Positions 10,772 to 20,939 of a stretch of 64,000 bases of DNA are shown here, piece by piece. The stretch is from Elymus sibiricus (lineage: Eukaryota > Streptophyta > Magnoliopsida > Poales > Poaceae): NCBI GenBank assembly GCA_039707655.1, contig CM077676.1, positions 239,710,866 through 239,774,865 of the forward strand, read 5' to 3'. Each line of letters opens with the position of its first letter. Positions within the stretch are counted from its first letter, which is position 1. The notes beneath the pieces were generated by a model. It was not told the origin of the DNA, searched no databases, and was given only the letters and a program-made list of their open reading frames with translations. A program made the position numbers and the translations under genes.

Positions 10772-12119
10772 TTAATCCTAGTTATTCAGGTAAGGAAGAC
10801 TAAAAGCACACAAACACAATTAAGCCAGCTTATTCATATTACAACAATACATTTCACTTAGCACATTAACACACATCTTTTATAAAACTGACAGTATAAC
10901 CACAAGGAGCAAGTTGCATACCAACGGTCGGCCTCATCTTTGACCTTGTCATCCTTGTCATCCTTATCCGGTTACCCTAATAGCTTGCAAAATAGAATAA
11001 ACAAGAATCAGATACAACAGGGATAAAGTAGAATGATGCACTTCTATCAATAAAGGAAAGCAGTTGAACCAGCATGCACATACAGGTGTAGCTATGCATC
11101 AGCAGTAATACATGTGAAGCAAACTTGCTGGATCAACAATATAGTGATGCAATTAAATTAAATAAGCAAACATGTAAGTGCAGTAAACAAGCATGCATGT
11201 ACACAGGACATATATTAAGCATCCCTTAATATCTTAACTACATCAAGCAAGAGGTAGTAATGTACATAACTGAACTAAGTGAATTGATGTCATGTACACA
11301 TGCTTAGATAGTCTGACAGCAACCTAGACGAGTATATCATGAGGACCTTCAAAACAACCAGATGCTGCCATTGGTAAAGCATGAAACAAATGTACTTTCA
11401 GAAGTACCAAAGCACCCCTTCTACAAGGTCCTTTCAGTCATGCAAAGAAACACATCAGTGGGCAACACATGCACCCACTAGCACCTGGGCTAGATATAAG
11501 TAATGCACATATATAATAGTAGTAATAGCAATAGTATATATGTGTGTGTCACCACACAAGTACATAAATACAGTATATATATTAACAAAGTTAAACAGAG
11601 CAATTGAAAGGAAATGAATTCATAACTTAACTGTAGCACAAAGTTGCACAAAGTAACAAACTAACAGCCAGTCGATCAATAGAATAAAGCTCACAGAAAT
11701 AGCAGATGGACTTAATCATTTAGTAATGAACACAATGAATTAACTAGACCAAACCAGAGAGCACATATCACACCTACAGGAACTACTCTAGTAGTGCAGT
11801 GACCAGGAAGCTTTCTAAGTGAAGAATTCTTCAGTTATATGAACAACAGAGTCCCATAGGAAGCAATGAGAGATCAGCACTGCCACTAATCAATTTAGCA
11901 AACCCAGGAACATAGCGATGGAACTAGAGCATCCATATGTAAACCAAAGCATGGCAGGAGCTCACAGGATAGCAACCAAACATGAACAGGAACCTACAAA
12001 CCCTAGATAGCATGGGACCAACAACTACAGAGCTTTAGTGGTGGAGAGGACGATGAGGAGGAGGCTGTATATTTGGCAGGCAGATGTTGTTGCAAATTAA
12101 GTGGTAGCATGCAAACAAA
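10772..12119. other. AT-rich non-coding stretch of CACTA 1
   Basis: No frame or motif is recognised. It probably holds the 5' introns and leader of the minus-strand second gene. A short TATATGTGTGTGTC microsatellite-like piece lies near 11535-11555. Confidence 0.4.
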
Positions 12120-12129
12120 CACGCAACAT

Positions 12130-12370
12130 GAACCCTAACCAGGGAGCAACGTGAACCCCATGAACCCTAACCCTAACCCCAAGAACCAGAGGGAGATTAT
12201 CCCCATGAACAAGAACTCATAAGGGGGATCTACCGAACCACCAGGAGGTCCTAACCCTAACCCTAGAAGGATGGAAGAACCGAATGGAGATTGACCGAAT
12301 CCTAACCCTAACCCTAGAAGGACGGAAGAACTAGGGAGATCGACCGAATCCTAACCCTAACGCTAGAAGG
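12130..12370. repeat. Telomere-like CCCTAA motifs within a short tandem repeat
   Basis: CCTAACCCTAACC occurs at five places, three of them in diverged units of about 60 bp that also contain CTAGAAGGAYGGAAGAAC. The copies are too short and spaced to be an interstitial telomere array. They resemble telo-box promoter motifs and lie upstream of the minus-strand second gene. Confidence 0.5.
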
Positions 12371-12375
12371 ACGGA

Positions 12376-12555
12376 AGAACTAGGGAGATGGACGGAAGAA
12401 CTCAATGGCGACGTTGTAGATGATGCAGCCGACCTTCCTGTCGCCGTCGTCGCAGGCGCCTACCCTCCTGTCGCCGTCGTCGCAGGCGCCAACCCTCCTG
12501 CCGCCGTCGTCGCACGTAGCCATCGTCACGCACGCCGTCGGTGAGAGGGGAGAGG
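12376..12555 (-). CDS. Short repeated Cys-Asp-Asp-Gly ORF, leader of the CACTA second gene
   Basis: On the minus strand an ATG near 12523 opens a frame with three copies of a 14-residue unit of the type CDDGDRRVGA, ending within about 50 codons (IEFFRPSP, stop). The DNA unit is about 42 bp. It could be the first exon of the second gene or a short upstream ORF. The C-rich stretch 12556-12835 upstream on that strand would be its promoter or leader. Function is unknown. Confidence 0.3.
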
Positions 12556-12915
12556 GGATTCGCCATTGGGGAGAGGGGACAGGGGATTCGCCATCGGGGA
12601 GAGAGGGCTAGGAGAGGGGACAGGGGATTCGCCGTCGGGTTGCGGGAAGGGGAATGGAGAGGGCTGCGGGGAGATTGGGGAAATTTTGGGGAGATTGGGG
12701 GGAGTGGGGAGGTGATCCCGCGTGGTAGTGGGAGAGGGAGTGGTGGGTCCCGCGTGGCAGTGGGAGAGGAGTGGAGGGAAATTTTGGTGGCGCAGGGACG
12801 GAAATTTTGGTGTTGGGAGGGAAATTTTCAGCATTTTTTTGGGTTTGGAGGCAGAAATTTTAGGGGTATTTTTGTAAACTTTGTAGAAATAACGGTTAAA
12901 ATCATACCGAATAGC

Positions 12916-14400
12916 TCAAGAAAACATCGGTATTTCAAGTTTAATATTTTTCCTTGTTGCTAGGTGACATATCATGATGTGACGCGGAGGTTTCACATTT
13001 TTTTGATTTTTTTTGAATTTTTTGTGGTGTTTTCAAAATCCGGTTGAATTCGCCGCGGCGACCATTTGTGGCTAGGGGTTGAATCATGCAAATGTCTTGG
13101 TGATTCCTTTATGAAATGCCTACCTGTGGAGCTAAAAATGATTTTTAGTAAAAATAACGGGCAAGTTGTGGAGCACCCGCAGTTCAAATTCCAGCCGGTT
13201 CCAGCTGATTCGGCCGATGGTTGTCTGACTGTCCGGGAGTGGCTAGAAGGCTCAGAAATGCATGATTTTTGGTGTCCATCCATAAAACACGGTCTACTTT
13301 GAGATAGACATGGAATGGTGCCATTTAGAATGACACTCTTTGTAGCTGCTTCACGAAAAAACCATGCTTTTAGCATTCAGAAAATGAAAAATGGGTTTTT
13401 TTGTGAAACAAGTTGGAACCTCGCTTTGGCAACATTGTTTGCCATCCCAAGACGCAGACATGTGCCAAGTTTGAGCATATTATCATAAACTATTCAACGA
13501 ATGTGGCCATATCATTGCTCGTTTGGCTTGAAAGCCATGAATCTTCGTTCATGGTAGGTCGTTTTTGAGAACACTTTTTCAAGAAAACATTGGTATTTCA
13601 AGTTTAATATTTTTCCTTGTTGCTAGGTGACATATCATGACGTGATGCAGAGGTTTCACATTTTTTTGATTTTTTTGAATTTTTTGTGGTGTTTCAAAAT
13701 CCGGTTGAATTCGACGCGGCAACCGTTCATGGCTAGGGGTTGAATGATGCAAATGTCTTGCTGATTCCTTTATGAAATGCTTACCTATGGAGCTAAAAAT
13801 GATTTTTAGTAAAAATAACGGGCAAGCTGTGGAACACCCGCAGTTCAAATTCCAGCCGGTTCCAGCTGATTCGGCCGATGGTTGTCTGACTGTCCGGGAG
13901 TGGCTAGAAGGCTCGGAAATGCATGATTTTTGGTGTCCGTCCATAAAACACGGTCTACTTTGAGATAGACATGGAATGGTGCCATTTAGAATGACACTCT
14001 TTGTAGCTGCTTCACGAAAAAACCATGCTTTTAGCATTCAGAAAATGAAAAATGGGTTTTTTTGTGAATCAAGTTGGAACCTCGCTTTGGCAACATTGTT
14101 TGCCATCCCGAGACGTTGACATGTGCCAAATTTGGGCATATTATCATAAACTATTCAACGAATGTGGCCATATCATTGCTCGTTTGGCTTGAAAGCCATG
14201 AATCTTCGTTCATGGTAGGTCGTTTTTGAGAACACTTTTTCAAGAAAACATTGGTATTTCAAGTTTAATATTTTTCCTTGTTGCTAGGTGACATATCATG
14301 ACGTGACGCGGAGGTTTCACATTTTTGTGATTTTTTTTGAATTTTTTGTGGTGTTTTCAAAATTCGGTTGAATTCACCGCGACGACCGTTCGTGGCTGCA
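12916..14400. repeat. 661-663-bp tandem array (two and a fraction units) in CACTA 1
   Basis: Units start TCAAGAAAACAT at 12916, 13579 and 14240; the third is truncated near 14395. The two full units are highly similar. Both keep an open minus-strand frame of more than 120 codons starting MLKAWFFREAATKS, probably by chance of shared ancestry. I know no protein like it. The unit size is satellite-like, but only this short array is seen. Confidence 0.8.
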
Positions 14401-14672
14401 CAAAATTTCTTAACGAAAAAACCATGTTTTTAACAATCAGAAAATGAAACTTATATTGTTTCATCCATGAGCATGCACAAAATTTCTATTCCCATCAATT
14501 ACCAAACTGAGCTTGGAAGGTGATGGAGATGGACACACATAATTAAGAAACTTTAGTACATTAACACTGTCATACTTAAGAGGTATACACTAACAAGCTT
14601 AAACCTGACATACTTAACATTGACATGTTCAGATTAACATGCTTAACATTGCCACTTGATTTCTTAACATCT

Positions 14673-15345
14673 TCACTCCTCCTTCTCCTTCTTCTCCTTC
14701 ATCATCCTGATGCGCTCAGAGTGGCGAATGCCGACGCGGATGTACTCCTCTGCCACAATTGGATTGGTCCTGTCGCCCAGCTGTGGCATCACTGGTGCCA
14801 CCACTATCGCGAGGTCATTGTCAGTCTCAACCATCGCGAGGTCATCGTCAGCCTCAACCATCGCGAGGTCATCGTCAGCTACAACCATCGCCATCTGCGG
14901 CTGGTAGTGCGTGATGGAATCGTCTTCGTGCTGGTAGTGCGTGCGACACATGGTCCCGTCGAACACCTTCATGGTGAGCATGGCGTCGCCATCGTAGCTG
15001 AAGACAAGGAAGTGCCCGAGCCACAGGTCGTGGGCACGGGCGAACTGCTCCCAGTTGCGCCCTAGGTACATGTGGCCGTCGGCGTCGAACACCACCACCA
15101 CGTCCCACAGCCTGCGACGCCCGCTGCCGGCCTCCCGCAGCTTCACTTTCTGGGGCTCACGGCCGTCGAGCATCTTCGCAAACTTGTCAGGCAGCCTCTG
15201 CAGCGAGGGTCAAGCAGTGATTAATTGTGCCGATCAAGCACTAGACAGTAGAGTGATGATAAAGAGATGGGTGAAGGGGAGATCTTGTCTTGTATATACC
15301 AGCCTGCTGGAGGAGTTCTCAAGTATGATCTCGAAGAACAACTCA
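14673..15345 (-). pseudogene. Captured two-exon B3-domain gene fragment inside CACTA 1
   Basis: Exon 1 (15345-15300) reads ELFFEIILENSSSRL and ends at a GTATAT donor. The intron is 102 bp. Exon 2 (15197-14673) starts after CTGCAG and reads RLPDKFAKMLDGREPQKVKL, then GHMYLGRNWEQFARAHDLWL, then GHFLVFSYDG and LTMKVFDGT. This is a complete single B3 DNA-binding domain of the grass type that starts with an FFEI segment. The tail has three tandem DDDLAMVE-type repeats. No start ATG is seen before exon 1; instead the fragment abuts the broken transposase. The strand is the same as the transposase. It looks like a host gene piece picked up by the transposon. In an intact host gene this would be a nuclear transcription factor; here activity is unlikely. 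Confidence 0.75.
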
Positions 15346-15815
15346 GATCACCTTTTCAGATTAGCCCAGTATGGCAGGTCCCACAAAAACAGATTATGCC
15401 TCAATTTCAGATCAGCCCAGTATGGCAGGTCCCACAAACAAGACCTCCGGTCCCAACATTGGCCTTCCTCACGCTTTCTTTTCTTTGCAAGCTTTCCTGG
15501 TCTCACATCTTTCACCTTTTCAAGTTGCTGCTCCAGCTCTTCTTTAATGAATTCCGCTGGCTTGTCATGGGTTTCAGTCTCACCATTAAAATCTTTGCTT
15601 CTTCGCCAGCGATGGTTTCGGGAAAGAAAACGGCGGTGCCCAATATAGCAGATCTTGTTCCTTATTCTCTTCGAGCAAGGGTCTTTGTCACAATGCACGC
15701 AGGCCTGATAACCCACTGTGATCCTCCCAGACAGAGTGTGCAGCGTCGGGAAATAATGGATGGACCATATGATTGCAGCACGTAGATTAAACTTTTCTTT
15801 CGGAGTCGAGGCATC
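15346..15815 (-). pseudogene. CACTA transposase, middle part (left of the nested element)
   Basis: Continues the TNP2-type transposase beyond the insertion. It reads ACVHCDKDPCSKRIRNKICY, then IGHRRFLSRNHRWR, then KRKREEGQCWDRRSCLWDLP and YWADLKLRHN. In the family the text goes on for about 400 more residues (compare the CACTA at 41362-52231), but here it ends. The last 14 residues (LWDLPYWA) are duplicated in frame and the B3 fragment follows. The 3' half of the transposase gene is therefore missing. Confidence 0.82.
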
Positions 15816-15820
15816 GTATG

Positions 15821-16735
15821 TGTCGGTGTAATGAGAACCAAGGTCTCATCAACCTTTTTAGCATGGGTCATTCCCGTCCAGGAATGTTGCCTGGCTACCC
15901 CGTCAAGGTCAAGCTTCCCGGCGAATACCATATCTAGAAAGCATTATATTAACAAGCAAGAACAAGAGATCGTTGGGGAGAAGCTTCTTCCCAGCGGCAT
16001 GATCTCCTAGCAAGACAAGACCCGGCAAGACCTGCCGGAGAATAGCTGGAAACATATACCAAGGATATCAAGAAGGCGTTCGAGCCGATGACAAAAAGAC
16101 AGAAGACTAAAGGCTGGGCTCCCGGCAAGATACTTGCCGGGAGAACTCGCGATGGCCCGACAAGGCTTCGCACCCGGCAAGACCCCACCATACTGCCACC
16201 GCTCCAGTGCAGCGACCAGTCCATCGTTTAGGGCTTGTCCTCCTGGTTGCGTGGCATGGCACTGACCGCAAATGGGGTTAAGCGGTGCTGATGGGACGGC
16301 CCGTTTTTCCGCCCCCGAGAAAGTAAGGGACACCTAAACGGAGCATTAAATGCGTTTGTCCTAAGACGTTTGTCCTAAGACGTCGGTGATAATCATGAAA
16401 TACTGTAGTAACTTTACACCTCTTGTACTGCTGTCTGCCACTGTTGGTGACCCCTTGGACGTATAAAAGGAGGCCCAAGGCATAGCTACAGAGAGAGGAG
16501 GAGCTTCCGGCCCATTCTGCATGCGTAGCTGCTTTCCCACCACAAGCGCTCCATGTACTTGAGCCAAGAACATCCACAATAAACAACAGCAGGAGTAGGG
16601 TTTTACACTTATCAGCGGCCCGAACCTGGGTAAAGATCCTCGCGTTGATCGTTGGTTCCGCTCTTTGTGCAAATCTTTTCCCCTTGCCAAACCGTAAAGG
16701 GATCCACGCGATCCCATAGGTGTCGTACGCCGATA
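15821..16735 (+). repeat. Left LTR of the small nested element
   Basis: A 915-bp LTR with TG start. The end reads CGCCGATA where the right copy has CGCCGACA, so the terminal CA has become TA. The last 404 bp (16332-16735) match 18195-18598. Confidence 0.8.
16462..16470 (+). promoter_or_regulatory. TATA box in left LTR of the small element
   Basis: TATAAAAGG followed by AGGCCCAAGG. The right LTR has the equivalent box ATATAAAAGG at 18324-18333. This sets the transcription direction as plus, opposite to the CACTA genes. Confidence 0.6.
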
Positions 16736-16738
16736 TCT

Positions 16739-16756
16739 TTGGCGCGCCAGGTAGGG
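16739..16756 (+). other. Primer binding site of the small element
   Basis: TTGGCGCGCCAGGTAGGG directly after the LTR. The same motif is at the minus-strand primer site 24017-24034 of the Tat Gypsy. The tRNA it pairs with is not decided here. Confidence 0.55.
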
Positions 16757-16819
16757 CGTAAAGATTGCGCGAACCCGATCTAGCGGTCAGCGCGTCAGTT
16801 TTTGATCGTCTTCATCGTT

Positions 16820-16876
16820 ATGGCGCCCAAGAAGAAGCGGGGGCGGCTGAAACTCCTTGCGAAAGCTAAGTCATAA
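16820..16876 (+). pseudogene. Vestigial gag start in the small element
   Basis: An 18-residue frame MAPKKKRGRLKLLAKAKS, then TAA. The basic start resembles the MALKKKG start of the Tat gag at 23938. It sits at the right distance after the primer site, but no gag domain follows. Confidence 0.4.
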
Positions 16877-17545
16877 AACTTTAATCGCTTTCTGCTGCGT
16901 AGTCTTATCCTTGATGGTGTTTTTGTATAACCTGTGCGCGGGGGAGCGCTCTTAAAACACTCTGCGCTCCTGGTTGTTCTGGGCCCGCCCAGCAACACAG
17001 TTGCAGCTGTAGTTGTTTCTAGAGCGTTAAGCTCCCGAAGAGGCGGCGTTCTCGATAGGCTGCTAGACAGGACCCGGTCCTAAGCGCCATTGACCAGGAC
17101 GTGTGCATTCGGGAGGTATTCCGGCAAGCGTAGGGATTCATTGTACAAAAATGCAATCATTTAAGGAAAGGGCTTAGCAAGTTTTATTTTAAGGTTTCTG
17201 CGTAAACCCGTATGCTGAGGAGCCTTCCCGGGGCTAGTTGCGCTCCTTGTCGCCTCGAGTCCGCTCGGCGATGTGAGCAGTTGCACTAAAGCTGGGAAGG
17301 AAAAACCTTTTTCGGGAGGCGGCGTTCCCGGCAAGCTGCTAAGGACCTGCTCCTCAAAGCGCTGCTGACTGGATCGTGCGCACCGGAAAGTGTTCCGGCA
17401 AGCAAGGGAATATTCGGCAGAAGTCAAAATTACAACAAATTAGTCATAAAGCCAGAAGCTAATTAATTTGTTGTGTTAAAATGCTATCGTGGCATTACAT
17501 GTCCGAATCAGTGTTGCAGGTATACAGGTGGGCGATTACTTTGCA

Positions 17546-17885
17546 GCCTTCCCGGCAACATAATTGCCGGAAGCCGGCGTCGAGAACGTGAATGTTCTCC
17601 GCTGAAGTCATAAGCCTAACCGGTAACATTCTTGCCGGAAGCCGGCGGCGAGAACGTCAATGTTCTCCGCTGAAGTCATAAGCCTTCCCGGTAACATTCT
17701 TGCCGAATGCCGGCGTCGAGAACGTCAAAGTTCTCCGCTGAAGTCATAAGCCTTCCCGGTAACATTCTTGCCGGAAGCCAGCGTCGAGAACGTCAAAGTT
17801 CTCCACTGAAGACATAAGCCTTCCCGGCAACATCTTTGCCGGAGGCTGGCATCGAGAATGTCAAAGTTCTCTGCTGAAATCGCAA
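17546..17885. repeat. 68-bp tandem repeats, about five units
   Basis: Units contain CTTCCCGGTAACATTCTTGC, GTCGAGAACGTCAA and TTCTCCGCTGAAGTCATAAG. They are well conserved. They lie in the internal region of the small nested LTR element. Confidence 0.85.
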
Positions 17886-17924
17886 ACTTTTCCAGAAATA
17901 TTCTTCGGCGGAAGAATAGCAAAC

Positions 17925-18195
17925 CTTGTCGTCGAGCCATGAGTCATGCGCTCCGACAAGGGGACTTTCAACCTTGTCGTCGGGCCACGAGTCATGCGCT
18001 CCGACAAAGGGGCTTTCAACCCTGTCTTCGAGTCATGCGCTCCGACAAGGGGGCTTTCAACCTTGTCGTCGAGTCATGCGCTCCAACAAGGGGGCTTTCA
18101 ACCTTGTCGTCGAGTCATGCGCTCCGACAAGGGGGCTTTCAACCTTGTCGTCGAGCCATCCGCTCCGACAAGGGGGCTTTCAACCTTGTCGTGGC
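17925..18195. repeat. 41-bp hairpin-forming tandem repeats, about six to seven units
   Basis: Each unit contains CAACCTTGTCG, a spacer with AGTCATGCGCTC, and CGACAAGGGGG. The CCTTGTCG / CGACAAGG pair makes a stem in every unit. The array runs into the truncated right LTR. Confidence 0.85.
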
Positions 18196-18598
18196 AACGC
18201 ATTTAATGCTCCGTTTGTCCTAGGAATAAAGTTTGTCCTAGGACGTCGGTGATTATCATGAAATACTGTAGTAACTTTACACCTCTTGTACTGCTGTCTG
18301 CCACTGTTGGTGACCCCTTGGACATATAAAAGGAGGCCCAAGGCGTAGCTACAGAGAGAGGAGGAGCTTCCGGCCCATTCTGCATGCGTAGCTGCTTTCC
18401 CACCACAAGCGCTCCGTGTACTTGAGCCAAGAACATCCACAATAAACAACAGCAGGAGTAGGGTTTTACGCTTATCAGCGGCCCGAACCTGGGTAAAGAT
18501 CCTCGCGTTGATCGTTGGTTCTGCTCTTTGTGCAAATCTTTTCCCCTTGCCGAACCGTAAAGGGATCCACGCGATCCCATAGGTGTCGTACGCCGACA
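18195..18598 (+). repeat. Right LTR of the small element, 5'-truncated
   Basis: Matches the last 404 bp of the left LTR. The first 500 bp of the LTR are missing and replaced by the hairpin repeats. At its start it reads CGCATTTAATGCTCCG where the left LTR has the reverse complement CGGAGCATTAAATGCG, a tiny inversion. Confidence 0.75.
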
Positions 18599-18603
18599 GT
18601 ATG

Positions 18604-19821
18604 TAAGTACACCAGTCCAGAGCTGGAGCAGTTCTTCTACGATGGGCTCCATAAAGACATCGAAATCCTTTCCTGGAGACTCTGGACCCGGGATAAGCAA
18701 CGACATCATGAAGTTGGACTGATCCATCCATGCCCATGGTGGCAGGTTGTACGGCACCACAAAAACGGGCCACAGGCTATAAGACGTGCTCATGTTCCCA
18801 AACGGATTAAAGCCATCTCTGGCAATGCCGAGTTTTATGTTCCTTGGATCTGCAGAAAATCTCCATGTTTTCAGTCAAATTCTTTCCATGCCTCCCCGTC
18901 TGCTGGATGGCTCAGCTCATTGTCCATAGGTTGCCGCTTCAGCTTGTGCCATTGTAACTCCAGCGATGATTTCTTCGAGATAAACATCCGCTGCAGCCTT
19001 GGTATAACCGGAAATTGCCTCAGTACCTTCTCCGGTATTGTCTTCTTCCCATCAGCATCTTTCCACCTAGAGGCATTGCATTTTGGACAGTTGTCATGCT
19101 TGGCATATTCCTTCCGAAACAAGACACAGTTATTTGGGCACACATGTATTGAAACATAACCTAGCCCCAGCCTGCGGATTATGCTCATTGCTTCATCATA
19201 AGACCTGGGAACACAGCTATCAGGGAATTGCAAGGTCAAAAGGCGGAGTATTGCGTTGAATGCAGCATTGCTAATGCGGTAGAAAGACTTGATGTGGAGT
19301 AACTTCACGGTGAAGGTAAATCTTGAAAATTTACCCCCTTCATGAGGTGCGTGCTTCGCCTCCTCTAACACCTCAGCAAACATCGACTACTGTCCATCAG
19401 CACAGTCTTCAGAATTGTATAGATCCTTCAATAGGTTAGGAATCCTATCATCTTCATGCCCATCCTCTTCCTCCAAACCAGCATTCTCTCGCAAAATCTT
19501 TTTCATCAAATCAATGCCATCATCACCACCACCCATCATATGAGGGGCCTATGTATCAGCTTCAATATGTTGAGGTTGTCCATCTAAGGGTTCTCCATGA
19601 TATGTCCATCTATCATATGTGCTGGCCATCCCATTAAGAAGCAGATGATCTTCCACTCTTCCTTGAGCTATTCTTGAACAGTTGAGGCATTTGCAGCATG
19701 GGCAAAGAATGACAGCATCCTTGGCAAAATTTGCCCGAACAAATTGCATGAATTCATCAACTCCCTTCATATGTTCTTTGGAAAACCTTTTAACTCCTTT
19801 TATAATCCAGCTTCTGTCCAT
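18604..19821 (-). pseudogene. CACTA TNP2-type transposase, N-terminal part (right of the nested element)
   Basis: The start MDRSWIIKGVKRFSKEHMKG leads into the transposase-associated cysteine domain (ILCPCCKCLN, then WTYHGEP). Then come the TNP2 core segments LHIKSFYRISNAAFNAIL, CPNNCVLFRKEYAKHDNCPK, PVIPRLQRMFISKK, and, in a shifted frame, TSYSLWPVFVVPYNLPPWAW and SLLIPGPESPGKDFDVFMEP. Breaks: TAG near 19550, TAG near 19386, TGA near 18870 where CGA is expected, and a one-base loss near 18855. The element at 15821-18598 interrupts the next codons. The protein would cut and join the CACTA ends; this copy cannot be made. Confidence 0.85.
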
Positions 19822-20530
19822 CTGCCAAGGACAACAAATTGTTGCAACTTAGCAATCAATCTAAGTGCATCAACATTAATTAATGAAAATGGATGGAGTA
19901 ATGGCAGCTAAAAAATCCAGAAAATAAGGTAGGCACACAACTTTATATGCTAACTGCCTAATTACAACATTGAGTTGTTTCCAATTTCTCACTACTTTAG
20001 TCCAGTTCACATGGTTTACTAATTTCACATGGGAGCAAGAAAAAGCAGTTCACAGGAAATACAGATTTCACATGGGAGAACAGAAAAGCTAACAAAAACT
20101 TGGTGGTTCACAAAAAAACAGAGGTGGTTCACAAAGAACTACTGTGGTTAAACCACCAACAATAACAACATATGCTGCCACAAAGAACTATCGTGGTTAA
20201 ACCACCAACAATAACAGCACTACAAATTTACATGAATGACATTTCCAAGTTTGCATCAAATCTACATCAATGAGATTTTTGCAAGTTTACATCAAATCTA
20301 CATCAATATTTATGTTCTTTAACAGATTTCAGGCTGGAATTTCAAAGGTGTAACATCAAATCTACATCAACTTCCTTCATATTTTCCAAGTTTACATCAA
20401 ATCTACATCAACCTGAGGCAGGAATTTCAGAGGCACACAACCTGAGGCTGGATTATCCACAAAAATAGTTCCATTGCGAGACAAATCACACCACACACAT
20501 TGTAATGTTCAGACAAATTCAGTTCAGACA
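19822..20530. other. Leader region of the CACTA 1 transposase
   Basis: Non-coding. Contains repeated TTTACATCAAATCTACATCAA (at least four times, 20230-20415) and a duplicated block with GGTTAAACCACCAACAATAAC (20145-20215). Likely intron or 5' leader of the minus-strand transposase. Confidence 0.45.
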
Positions 20531-20860
20531 ATCAGCAGGTCGTACCGGGAGAGGAGAGGAGGGAGAGGAGAGGGGTGCATACCGGGAGGTGAGCTTGCGG
20601 CGGCGGCGAGTCCCCCTTGCTCGGCGAGCCGCTCCTTGCATGGGCGAGGTCGCCGTTCCTGTCGTGGGTGAGGCGAGCTGCGAGGCCCCTGTTGGTCGCT
20701 TCGGCCGCCGGCCTCGCCCCCGCCCCTACCGGTTGCTTCCACTGCCGGCCCCCGCTTCCGCAGGCCACCTCCGCCGCCGCCTCCGTCGTCATCCCTGCAA
20801 GACCTAGAAAATTTCTCTAAGTGTTGGCTCTGTTCGATGCTGCCAATAGGTCCCACTTGT
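20531..20860 (-). promoter_or_regulatory. GC-rich leader or first exon of the transposase transcript
   Basis: A sharp GC-rich island of CGCCGCC-type triplets. On the minus strand frames are open for 80-110 codons but are low in complexity (Ala, Arg, Gly, Pro), so I do not call a protein. Its place upstream of the transposase fits the promoter and first exon seen in CACTA elements. Confidence 0.35.
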
Positions 20861-20939
20861 CAATGAGTTATGTTTGGTACAAGACAGCTACTATTTTCTA
20901 TGATATATAGAAACATTCCGATACAAGACCAATAGTCCC

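Larger units (their letters stand above)
15821..18598 (+). mobile_element. Small non-autonomous LTR retroelement nested in the CACTA transposase
   Basis: Begins TGTCGGTG and ends CGCCGACA, with an exact 5-bp duplication GTATG (15816-15820 and 18599-18603). The left LTR is 15821-16735. A primer-site region with TTGGCGCGCCAGGTAGGG follows, identical in core to that of the Tat-type Gypsy. The internal part is only about 1.5 kb with no pol. Its LTR end and a block at 17325-17405 are related to the Tat Gypsy. It is best read as a deletion derivative mobilised by Tat-type proteins. The right LTR copy is only about 404 bp. Confidence 0.88.

Noticed and set aside
12130..12370. Interstitial telomere array
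   Set aside because: Only two or three adjacent hexamers at each place and none of the plant TTTAGGG heptamer in long runs.
13046..14037. Minus-strand frames of 127 and 152 codons in the 661-bp units
   Set aside because: Same frame in both copies only because the units are duplicates; no domain or start context.
17546..18195. CRISPR-like array
   Set aside because: The repeats are direct tandem units without unique spacers and lie inside a plant LTR element.
20532..20856. Ala/Arg/Pro-rich frames on both strands
   Set aside because: GC-rich leader of the CACTA; no domain. Kept only as a leader/promoter region.
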